Shown one piece after another: positions 57,190 through 64,000 of a DNA stretch of 64,000 nucleotides. The stretch is from NCBI RefSeq assembly GCF_005670685.2, contig NZ_CP062008.1, positions 2,170,001-2,234,000 on the forward strand, in the 5' to 3' direction. Each line of letters begins with the position of its first letter. The stretch's first letter is position 1. A program made the position numbers and the translations under genes. Source of the stretch: Mycolicibacterium mucogenicum DSM 44124 (lineage in GTDB: Bacteria; Actinomycetota; Actinomycetes; Mycobacteriales; Mycobacteriaceae). Under the pieces are notes generated by a model. The model was not told the origin of the DNA, made no database searches, and was given only the letters and a program-made list of their open reading frames with translations.

Positions 57190-57651
57190 TCAGCGGCGTC
57201 CGAAAATGCCGCCGATGGTCTTCAAGGTGCCGTTGAGTGCACCGGCGACGGTCTTGGTGGTGCCATCGAGTGCGCCCGCGGCCGTCTTGGTGGTGTTGTG
57301 GAGTCCGCCGGCGACGGTCTTGGTCGTGCCGTCGAGGTCGGCGGCGACGGTGTGGGTGGTGCCGTTGAGGTCGGCGGCCAGGGTCTTGGTGGTGCCGTGG
57401 AGCGCACCGGCAACGGTCTTCACCGTGCCGTCGAGCGCGCCTGCGATGCCGCCCACCGGGCTACTCGAGGTGGGTGCGTTGGCGTGGCTCGTGACCCCGG
57501 AGGTGGAGGTGTCGGCCTGCGCCGTGCCCGCTCCGAATGTGAATAGCAATGCGCCCAGTCCAATTGTTGCCGCGCCCATTAGCAAGCGCTGGGAGAGGCG
57601 ACCAATTGTCGGAGTCGTTAATTGCGAAGTGTTCCTGAATGAGTGAACCAT
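57190..57651 (-). CDS. Small secreted protein with seven 11-residue repeats
   Basis: 153 residues from ATG 57651. Signal peptide about 1-46 ending TAQA, a Ser/Thr linker, then seven consecutive 11-residue units at 71-147 with consensus G-A-L-x-G-T-T-K-T-V-A, and a short Gly-Phe-Arg end (GIFGRR). The 11-residue period with Leu/Val spaced i, i+3/4, i+7 fits an amphipathic helix (hendecad), as in apolipoproteins or synuclein; membrane or lipid association is inferred only. I do not recognise a named family. An in-frame ATG at 57711 is less likely because it lengthens the n-region. Confidence 0.75.
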   Translation of the reverse strand: MVHSFRNTSQLTTPTIGRLSQRLLMGAATIGLGALLFTFGAGTAQADTSTSGVTSHANAPTSSSPVGGIAGALDGTVKTVAGALHGTTKTLAADLNGTTHTVAADLDGTTKTVAGGLHNTTKTAAGALDGTTKTVAGALNGTLKTIGGIFGRR

Positions 57652-57858
57652 TTCTCGAACCCCCTGCTCGATGATGTCTGGTTGCGCCGGAATAAATGGA
57701 CGCAATATCAAATTAACGCACCGGAGGTAATAGTGGGATAGTTAACACGAATCAATTGCTGCGAGTTTTTCCACAATCGACACACGTGACCCACTGGGCA
57801 CATCTGTGACAGGTGAGCGCAGTCGCCCGTCGCGACTACCCAAAATCGTTCGCGCCAA

Positions 57859-57901
57859 ACACAAATGGTCGTCCTCCCCAGGGGAGAACGACCATTTGTG
57901 T
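57859..57901. terminator. Terminator after the aldo-keto reductase genes
   Basis: ACACAAATGGTCGT pairs with ACGACCATTTGTGT (14 bp perfect), with CTCC/GGAG continuing inside. Lies 29 nt after the stop of the minus-strand reductase gene. The sequence from 57652 to 57858 is AT-rich and holds the promoter region of the repeat-protein gene; no gene is seen there. Confidence 0.75.
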
Positions 57902-57930
57902 CGGTAGCGGTTGATGAACCGCCGGCGGCC

Positions 57931-58767
57931 TCAGATGCCGGTGTAGGTGGCGGGGTCCGGGCGGTAGCGGGTGCCGTCGTCCAGCCCGTTCAGGGCGTCC
58001 ATGTGCTCGGCAGCCAGCTCGAAGCCGAACACGTCGAGGTTCTCGGCGATGCGCTCCGGCGACGACGAGCGGGGGATGACCGAGTTGCCGAGCTGCAGGT
58101 TCCAGCGGATCAGCACCTGCGCCGGGGTCTTGCCGTACTCGGCGGCGATGGACTGCACGGTCGGGTGGGTCAGCAGGTTGCCGACGCCCAGCGGGCTGTA
58201 GGCCTGCGTGACGATGCCGCGCTCGGCGTGCACCGCGCGCAGCGCCGACTGGTTCAGCAGCGGGTGCAGCTCGATCTGGTTGACCACCGGGCTGACGTAG
58301 CTCAGGTCGATGATGGTCGACAGGTCCTCGTCGGTGAAGTTGCAGACGCCGATCGACTTCGCGGTGCCGTCGTTGTGCAGCTTGATCAGGGCGCCCCAGC
58401 TGTCCACGTACTTGCTGATGTCGCCGGCGGGCCAGTGGATCATGTAGAGGTCCACGTACTCCAGGCCGAGCTTGTCGAGGCTGACCTTGAATGCGTCCTG
58501 GCCGGCCTGGAAACCCTGGTCGGCGTTGGCCAGCTTGGTCGTCACGAAGATCTCGGCGCGCGGGATGCCCGACGACGCGATGGCCCGCCCGACGGCTTCC
58601 TCGTTGCCGTAGACGGCGGCGGTGTCGATCAGGCGGATACCCATCTCGAGCGCGGCCGAGACGGCACGCTCGGTGTCGGCGTCCGACAGCTCGGCGACGC
58701 CGAGGCCAAGCGCCGGAATCGTATTGTCGTCGTGGAGCGCCACATTGGGAATCTCTGCGGAGGCCAT
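57931..58767 (-). CDS. Aldo-keto reductase
   Basis: 278 residues, TIM-barrel AKR with tetrad Asp48, Tyr53, Lys78, His111 ([22 protein letters not shown]). C-terminal NADPH-binding [18 protein letters not shown]. Reduces aldehydes such as methylglyoxal or dicarbonyls; ortholog of Rv2971. Five nt after the next aldo-keto reductase gene, with which it forms a tandem pair. Confidence 0.95.
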   Translation of the reverse strand: MASAEIPNVALHDDNTIPALGLGVAELSDADTERAVSAALEMGIRLIDTAAVYGNEEAVGRAIASSGIPRAEIFVTTKLANADQGFQAGQDAFKVSLDKLGLEYVDLYMIHWPAGDISKYVDSWGALIKLHNDGTAKSIGVCNFTDEDLSTIIDLSYVSPVVNQIELHPLLNQSALRAVHAERGIVTQAYSPLGVGNLLTHPTVQSIAAEYGKTPAQVLIRWNLQLGNSVIPRSSSPERIAENLDVFGFELAAEHMDALNGLDDGTRYRPDPATYTGI

Positions 58768-58772
58768 GTCAC

Positions 58773-59621
58773 CTACCCTGTGAAGTTGAATGTTCGTGGA
58801 TCCGGGCCCAGGCGGGTGCCGTTGTCGAGGGTCGCGATGGACGCGATGTCCGCTTCGCTCAGCTCGAAATCAAACACGTTGAAATTGCTCGCAATCCGGT
58901 CTGGGTTCACCGATTTCGGGATGACGATATTACCCAGCTGGATATGCCACCTAATCAGCACCTGCGCTGGCGTTTTTCCGTGTCGCTCTGCGATGGCGGT
59001 GACGATCGGGTCCTCGAGCAGGGAACCCTGCCCCAGCGGACTCCAGGCCTCGGTGGCGATCCCGTAGCGGGCGTGCGTTTCGCGCAGCTCGGCCTGCGGC
59101 AGTCGCGGATGCAGTTCGATCTGGTTCACCGCGGGCACGATCCCGGTGGCGTCGATGAGCAGTTTGAGGTGCTCGGGCTCGAAGTTGCTGACACCGATCG
59201 CGCGGATTCGCCCCTGGTCACGCAGGTGCGCGAAAGCCTTGAAGGTGTCGATGAACAGGTTCTGCGCGGGCGTCGGCCAGTGGATGAGGTAGAGGTCGAG
59301 GTAGTCGAGCCCCAACCGCGCCATGCTGGCGTCGAACGCGGCGAGGGTCTTCTCGTAACCCTGTTCGGAGTTCCACAGCTTGGTGGTGATGTAGACCTCT
59401 TCACGCGGGAGGCCGGAGGCGGCGACGGCCCGTCCGACGCCGTCTTCGTTGCCGTAGGCCGCCGCGGTGTCGATATGGCGATATCCGGCGTGCAATGCTG
59501 CACTGACGGCGCGTTCGGTGTCCTCGGCCGGTGTCTGCCACACCCCGAGACCCACCACCGGAATGGACGTACCGTCGTTGAGCGTCAGTGTTGGACTCGG
59601 AGCACCTGAAGGATCAGCCAT
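58773..59621 (-). CDS. Aldo-keto reductase, tandem paralog
   Basis: 282 residues, AKR fold with tetrad Asp51, Tyr56, Lys81, His114 and NADPH site [18 protein letters not shown]. About half identical to its neighbour by eye. ATG 59621 chosen because [18 protein letters not shown] aligns with the mycobacterial family start; the longer frame to 59933 lies antisense to lipN. The 3' part (58850-58980) uses AT-richer codons than the rest. Its start codon overlaps that of divergent lipN (CATG). Confidence 0.93.
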   Translation of the reverse strand: MADPSGAPSPTLTLNDGTSIPVVGLGVWQTPAEDTERAVSAALHAGYRHIDTAAAYGNEDGVGRAVAASGLPREEVYITTKLWNSEQGYEKTLAAFDASMARLGLDYLDLYLIHWPTPAQNLFIDTFKAFAHLRDQGRIRAIGVSNFEPEHLKLLIDATGIVPAVNQIELHPRLPQAELRETHARYGIATEAWSPLGQGSLLEDPIVTAIAERHGKTPAQVLIRWHIQLGNIVIPKSVNPDRIASNFNVFDFELSEADIASIATLDNGTRLGPDPRTFNFTG

Positions 59622-60771
59622 GACCATGAGCATGCCAGGCGACGCTGTGCCGGCGGCAGTGACAACCGACGTCGAACTGGTCGTCCGGCCAGAGCATCCG
59701 GCCGCGGGACGGCCGAGTCGCCTGCGCCTGGCGGTCCTGACCCGGGCCGGCGGCATCGCCCTGCGCATCCTTCCCAAGATTCCCGATCGGCTGAAGCGCG
59801 TGCTGCTCGGCGGGCGTCGCGTCACGATCGACGGCAACACCCTCGACACCACTCTGCAGCTGATGCTGGCGGCGCAGAACGCCACCGGCGCCGGGGGCCT
59901 GGTCGTGAGCAGCGACATCAACGTCTCGCGCACTCAGCTGCTGGCGTTGTCGCAGTACCTCGACCCGGCGATCGCCGTCACGACGACCGACTTCACGGTT
60001 CCCGGTCCGGTCGAACCCCTGCGCGCGCGGCACTACCAGCCCGACGGCACCGGTCCCGCGCCGCTGCTGGTCTTCTTTCACGGCGGCGGATTCGTCGTCG
60101 GCGGTATCGAGTCACATGACGGGCTGTGCCGGCTGATCAGCCGCGACGCCGGCGTGCACGTCGTCTCCGTCGAATACCGGCTGGCTCCCGAGCATCCGGC
60201 TCCGGCCGCCTCCGACGACTGCTACGCCACCTATCTCTGGTGCGTGGAGAACGCGGCGCGGCTGGGCGCCGACCCGGCGAAGATCGCGGTGGGCGGTGAC
60301 AGCGCCGGCGGCAACCTGGCGGCCGTCGTGTCGCAGCGGGCCCGCGACAACCACGCGCCGCTGCCGGCCCTGCAGCTACTGATCTATCCGGTCACGAATT
60401 TCGCGGGGGACACACGGTCGAAGGTGCTGTTCGCCGACGGCTACTTCCTGAGCAAGGTCGACATGGACTGGTTCCGGGCCAACTACCTCGCCGAATCGGC
60501 GCTCGATCCGGCGGATCCACGGGTGTCGCCGCTGCTGGCAGAGGATCTGTCGGGGCTGCCGCCCGCGCTGGTGCTCACCGGTGGGTTCGATCCGCTGCGC
60601 GACGAAGGCGACGCCTACGCCGCGGCACTGGCCGCCGCCGGGGTGCCGGTGGACCACCGCAGGTACGGGTCCCTGGTCCACGCGTTCGCGAACTTCTTCC
60701 CCCTCGGCGGCGACAGCGCGGTCGCGACGGCGGATTTCATCTCCGCGTTCCGGGCTCACCTCACCCGCTGA
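59620..60771 (+). CDS. lipN: Lipase/esterase LipN, hormone-sensitive-lipase family
   Basis: 383 residues from ATG 59620 (further ATGs at 59626 and 59632). HGGG oxyanion motif at 154-157 (FFHGGGFV), nucleophile Ser228 in GGDSAGGN, Asp in LTGGFDPLRDEGDAYA and His in LVHAFANFF. Family IV esterase for short-chain acyl esters; known LipN prefers such substrates and also cleaves 4-hydroxyphenylacetate esters. The IDGNTLDTTLQLML segment matches Rv2970c. The start overlaps the opposite-strand reductase start, so its promoter must lie inside that gene. Confidence 0.93.
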   Translation: MTMSMPGDAVPAAVTTDVELVVRPEHPAAGRPSRLRLAVLTRAGGIALRILPKIPDRLKRVLLGGRRVTIDGNTLDTTLQLMLAAQNATGAGGLVVSSDINVSRTQLLALSQYLDPAIAVTTTDFTVPGPVEPLRARHYQPDGTGPAPLLVFFHGGGFVVGGIESHDGLCRLISRDAGVHVVSVEYRLAPEHPAPAASDDCYATYLWCVENAARLGADPAKIAVGGDSAGGNLAAVVSQRARDNHAPLPALQLLIYPVTNFAGDTRSKVLFADGYFLSKVDMDWFRANYLAESALDPADPRVSPLLAEDLSGLPPALVLTGGFDPLRDEGDAYAAALAAAGVPVDHRRYGSLVHAFANFFPLGGDSAVATADFISAFRAHLTR

Positions 60772-60819
60772 GGTACGGCTCCGGCCGAGTTCGGGGACGG
60801 CGTCGGTACCCTTGACGCC

Positions 60820-61653
60820 GTGCCGTCGAAATCGTCGAAGTCATCGAAGAACGCCAGCTATGACCTGAAGGCTGCGGACCGCAAGCGGGACTGGGTGGTC
60901 AAGGGCGGGCTGACCGCGCTTGTCATCATCTTCGCGGTGGTACTGGTGGCGTACATCGTCATGAACGGCAAGCCCAAAGCCGACCCGCACAAGGTGCAGG
61001 CGGTCCAGATCGCGGCGAGCAACGTCGTCACCAACCCCGGCACCAAGGATCCGAAGGTCACCCTGACGATCTACGAGGACTTCCTCTGCCCGGTCTGCGG
61101 CGTCTTCGAGAAGACGTACGGCCCGACGATCGCCAAGCTGATCGACAACGGCGACATCGCCGTCGACTACAACATCGTCTCGATCATCGGCCGCGGCGAC
61201 CCGAAGTCGTACTCGACGCGCGCCGGCGCCATGGCGTACTGCGTCGCCGACGAGGACAAGGCCGCGTTCCGGCGCTTCCACGAAGCGCTGTACAAGAACC
61301 AGCCCGAGGAGACCGCGGCGTCGTTCCCCGACAACGCCAAGCTGCTGGAGTACGCGCGCCAGTCCGGTGTCGCCGTCGGGCCGAATGATCCGCTCAGCAA
61401 GTGCGTCGAGAACGGCGTCTACACCGAGATGGTCAACAACATGGCCCGCAACGCCGAGATTCAGGGCACGCCGACCATCAAGATCAACGGCACCGAGACC
61501 AGCCTGGTCCCGAACGGCGACCCGAACAGCCTGATCGAGAAGATCAAGGCCATCGCGCCGGATCTGCCGAGCCTGCCCGCCGCGCCGGCGGCCCCCGCCG
61601 CTCCGGCTCCGGGCGCCCCGGCGCCGCAGCCCGCTCCGGCGCCACACCCGTGA
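60820..61653 (+). CDS. Membrane-anchored DsbA-like thiol oxidase
   Basis: 277 residues. Lys-rich N-terminus, one transmembrane helix (27-48), then a thioredoxin fold with CPVC active site (Cys90, Cys93; YEDFLCPVCGVFEKTYG) and cis-Pro in GTPTIKING; two more Cys (CVADEDK, KCVENG) form the structural disulfide known in M. tuberculosis DsbA (Rv2969c). A Pro/Ala-rich tail (APAPGAPAPQPAP) is an added linker. Oxidises exported proteins. Overlaps the VKOR gene by 4 nt. Confidence 0.94.
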   Translation: MPSKSSKSSKNASYDLKAADRKRDWVVKGGLTALVIIFAVVLVAYIVMNGKPKADPHKVQAVQIAASNVVTNPGTKDPKVTLTIYEDFLCPVCGVFEKTYGPTIAKLIDNGDIAVDYNIVSIIGRGDPKSYSTRAGAMAYCVADEDKAAFRRFHEALYKNQPEETAASFPDNAKLLEYARQSGVAVGPNDPLSKCVENGVYTEMVNNMARNAEIQGTPTIKINGTETSLVPNGDPNSLIEKIKAIAPDLPSLPAAPAAPAAPAPGAPAPQPAPAPHP

Positions 61654-62258
61654 CCGACGTCGACACATCCGAACGGCAGGCGGGGGTGGCAGTCAGCCGC
61701 CCCGCCGCCGTCTGGATTCTCCTCGCCGGAATCATCGGCGAACTCGCCGCGTTCGTGCTGACGGTCGAGAAGGTCCGGCAGCTGCAGAACCCGTCGTACG
61801 TCCCGTCGTGCAGCATCAACCCGGTGCTGTCCTGCGGGTCGGTGATGCTGACCAAACAGGCCTCGCTGTTCGGGTTCCCGAACCCGCTCCTGGGCATCGC
61901 CGCCTTCAGCGTCGTGATCGTGACGGGTGTGCTTGCCGTCGCGGGCGTTCGGCTGCCGCGGTGGTACTGGGCGGGTCTGGCCGGTGGCACGCTGCTGGGC
62001 ACGGTGTTCGTGCACTGGCTGATCTACCAGAGCCTGTACGAGATCGGCGCCCTGTGCCCGTACTGCATGGTGGTCTGGGTCGTCACCGTGGCGCTGCTGA
62101 TTGTGGTGACATCAATTGCGTTGCGGCCCTTGGCTGCTGACAACAAAGTGGTGAACACCCTGTACCAGTGGCGGTGGCCGCTGTACGCCGTGTGGATCAC
62201 TGCGATCGCCCTGCTGATCCTTGATCGATTCTGGAGTTATTGGTCCACGCTGATCTAG
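61650..62258 (+). CDS. Vitamin K epoxide reductase family protein (DsbB-like)
   Basis: 202 residues, about five helices. Two Cys pairs: Cys54/Cys62 in the outer loop (PSCSINPVLSCG) and Cys136/Cys139 in CPYC. Reoxidises DsbA by passing electrons to menaquinone. Four-nt overlap (GTGA) with the DsbA-like gene confirms the functional pair; counterpart of Rv2968c. Start GTG 61650 rather than upstream, since the frame before it belongs to the DsbA gene. pyc starts 34 nt later. Confidence 0.94.
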   Translation: MTDVDTSERQAGVAVSRPAAVWILLAGIIGELAAFVLTVEKVRQLQNPSYVPSCSINPVLSCGSVMLTKQASLFGFPNPLLGIAAFSVVIVTGVLAVAGVRLPRWYWAGLAGGTLLGTVFVHWLIYQSLYEIGALCPYCMVVWVVTVALLIVVTSIALRPLAADNKVVNTLYQWRWPLYAVWITAIALLILDRFWSYWSTLI

Positions 62259-62292
62259 TGCTTCAGCTGGCCGTAACCGCTAGGGTCACTGG

Positions 62293-64000
62293 GTGATTTC
62301 CAAACTCCTGGTGGCCAATCGCGGTGAGATCGCGATCCGGGCCTTTCGCGCAGCCAACGAACTGGGTATCGCCACCGTCGCGGTGTACCCGTTCGAGGAC
62401 CGCAACTCGCTGCATCGGCTCAAGGCTGACGAGTCGTATCAGATCGGGGAGAAAGGCCATCCGGTCCGGGCGTACCTGAACGTCGACGACATCGTCGCCA
62501 CCGCGCTGGCGTGCGGCGCCGACGCGATCTACCCGGGATATGGCTTCCTGTCGGAGAACCCCGAACTGGCGGCCGCCTGCGCCGCCGCGGGCATCACCTT
62601 CGTCGGACCCAGCTCCGACATCCTCGAACTGACCGGCAACAAGGCGCGCGCCATCGAATCGGCCCGCGCCGCCGGGCTGCCCGTGCTGGCCTCGTCGGAG
62701 CCGTCGTCGTCGGTCGACGACCTCCTCGCCGCCGCCGAGCACATGCAGTTCCCGTTGTTCGTCAAGGCCGTCGCCGGTGGTGGCGGCCGCGGTATGCGCC
62801 GCGTGGCCGACCCGGCCGACCTGCGCGAGGCCATCGAAGCCGCGTCCCGCGAAGCCGATTCGGCGTTCGGTGACCCGACGGTGTTCCTGGAGCAGGCCGT
62901 CGTCAACCCACGGCACATCGAGGTGCAGATCCTCGCCGACACCCACGGCAACGTCATGCACCTGTTCGAGCGCGACTGCAGCGTCCAGCGTCGGCACCAG
63001 AAGGTCATCGAGCTGGCGCCCGCGCCGAACCTGGATCCCGGACTGCGGGAGCGCATGTGCAACGACGCCGTCGCCTTCGCCCGGCAGATCGGCTACACGT
63101 GCGCCGGCACCGTCGAGTTCCTCGTCGACGAGCGCGGCCAGCACGTGTTCATCGAGATGAACCCACGCATCCAGGTCGAGCACACCGTCACCGAGGAGAT
63201 CACCGCGGTCGACCTCGTCGCGTCGCAGTTGTGTATCGCCTCCGGCTCGTCGCTCGAGGAGCTGGGCCTGAGCCAGGAGACCATGCAGGCCCGCGGCGCC
63301 GCGCTGCAGTGCCGCATCACCACCGAGGACCCCGCCAACGGCTTCCGTCCCGACACCGGCCGCATCACCGCCTACCGCACGCCGGGCGGCGCCGGCATCC
63401 GGCTCGACGGCGGCACCAACCTCGGCGCCGAGGTGTCGGCCCACTTCGACTCCATGCTGGTCAAATTGACCTGTCGCGGAAGGGATTTGACGACGGCCGT
63501 GGCGCGCGCCAAGCGGGCCCTGGCCGAGTTCCGTATCCGCGGCGTCTCGACGAACATCCCGTTCCTGCAGGCGGTGCTCGACGACCCCGACTTCGTCGCC
63601 GGAAAGGTGACGACGTCGTTCATCGACCAGCGTCCGCAGCTGCTGACCGCCCGCAGTAGCGCCGACCGCGGCACCAAGATCCTCAACTACCTGGCCGATG
63701 TCACGGTCAACCAGCCGCACGGGCCGCGCCCGGCGGCGGTGTACCCGCGCGACAAGCTGCCCGCCGTCGACCTGAAGGCGGCTCCGCCCGCGGGGTCGAA
63801 GCAGCGGCTGGACGAACTGGGGCCGGAAGGCTTCGCGCGCTGGCTGCGTGACACCCCGGCCGTCGGCGTCACCGACACCACCTTCCGTGACGCGCACCAG
63901 TCGCTGCTGGCGACCCGCGTGCGGTCCACCGGCCTGCTGGAGATCGCTCCGTACATCGCCCGGTTGACGCCGCAGTTGCTGTCGGTCGAGTGTTGGGGTG
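62293..64000 (+). CDS. pyc: Pyruvate carboxylase, N-terminal part (continues past window)
   Basis: 569 codons to the window edge. Biotin-carboxylase domain first: ISKLLVANRGEIAIRAFRAA, ATP-grasp FVKAVAGGGGRGMRRV, FERDCSVQRRHQKVIELAPAP, HVFIEMNPRIQVEHTVTEE; at about residue 525 the carboxyltransferase begins (VTDTTFRDAHQSLLATRVR). The remaining carboxyltransferase and biotin domain lie outside. Adds CO2 to pyruvate giving oxaloacetate. GTG 62293 fits the family start. Counterpart of Rv2967c. Confidence 0.96.
   Translation, partial: MISKLLVANRGEIAIRAFRAANELGIATVAVYPFEDRNSLHRLKADESYQIGEKGHPVRAYLNVDDIVATALACGADAIYPGYGFLSENPELAAACAAAGITFVGPSSDILELTGNKARAIESARAAGLPVLASSEPSSSVDDLLAAAEHMQFPLFVKAVAGGGGRGMRRVADPADLREAIEAASREADSAFGDPTVFLEQAVVNPRHIEVQILADTHGNVMHLFERDCSVQRRHQKVIELAPAPNLDPGLRERMCNDAVAFARQIGYTCAGTVEFLVDERGQHVFIEMNPRIQVEHTVTEEITAVDLVASQLCIASGSSLEELGLSQETMQARGAALQCRITTEDPANGFRPDTGRITAYRTPGGAGIRLDGGTNLGAEVSAHFDSMLVKLTCRGRDLTTAVARAKRALAEFRIRGVSTNIPFLQAVLDDPDFVAGKVTTSFIDQRPQLLTARSSADRGTKILNYLADVTVNQPHGPRPAAVYPRDKLPAVDLKAAPPAGSKQRLDELGPEGFARWLRDTPAVGVTDTTFRDAHQSLLATRVRSTGLLEIAPYIARLTPQLLSVECWG

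Noticed and set aside
57010..57546. 178-residue plus-strand open frame over the repeat protein
   Set aside because: Antisense to the hendecad gene, which has a signal peptide and regular protein repeats; the plus-strand frame has neither start signals nor meaningful motifs.

Overview
The window is GC-rich, gene-dense chromosome from a rapidly growing mycobacterium (Mycolicibacterium-like; species not assignable from sequence alone). Evidence: gene order from gatC to pyc matches, in inverted orientation, the M. tuberculosis Rv3013-Rv2967c segment as I remember it; there are an HU protein with a long Lys/Ala tail (HupB), MutT1 with a fused histidine-phosphatase domain, FbiD, CFP6, LppZ, LipN, and an Emb-type arabinosyltransferase, plus frequent GTG starts and many TANNNT boxes 5-8 nt before start codons (leaderless mRNAs).

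Layout. 0-7 kb: ACT-domain protein (partial), gatC-gatA-pfkA, glycerophosphodiesterase, a membrane-anchored protein, gatB. 7-11 kb: membrane protein, lppZ, doxX, cfp6. 10.8-14.4 kb: ilvB-ilvN-ilvC preceded by a leaderless 15-codon leader peptide and an attenuator-type terminator. 14.5-19.6 kb: WrbA-like quinone reductase, phytoene-desaturase-like oxidoreductase, serA, leuB. 19.6-30.5 kb: an accessory block not present at this point in M. tuberculosis: YrhK-like membrane protein, orphan Emb arabinosyltransferase with a divergent TetR regulator, XRE regulator with a divergent hydrolase, class A beta-lactamase, lipoprotein, RibD/DHFR-like protein, two small membrane proteins, and a DIP1984-family gene followed by a tRNA-like RNA. 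30.5-35.6 kb: MFS transporter, secreted lipase, FAH-family hydrolase, gltX, tRNA-Gln and tRNA-Glu with a tRNA-like remnant between them.

35.6-46 kb: DUF1501/DUF1800 pair, IclR (NdgR-like) regulator divergent from leuCD, hupB, mutT1, ppk1, fbiD. 46-52 kb: gpsA, a PLP enzyme, ddlA, DUF3515 protein, thiL, ung, a pair of 61-nt REP-like repeats, rpmB. 52-57 kb: DAK2-domain protein, recG, exported HNH nuclease. 57-64 kb: a small secreted protein built from seven 11-residue repeats, two tandem aldo-keto reductases, lipN, DsbA-like/VKOR pair and the start of pyc.

Functionally the window concentrates branched-chain amino-acid synthesis (ilvBNC, leuB, leuCD), serine synthesis (serA), Gln/Glu-tRNA formation (gatCAB with gltX and both tRNAs), DNA maintenance (hupB, mutT1, ung, recG), cell-envelope functions (ddlA, emb paralog, lppZ) and extracytoplasmic disulfide formation (DsbA/VKOR). 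Most attractive for follow-up: the DIP1984/tRNA-like RNA pair, the leaderless ilvB attenuator, the 11-residue-repeat secreted protein and the orphan emb gene with its regulator.
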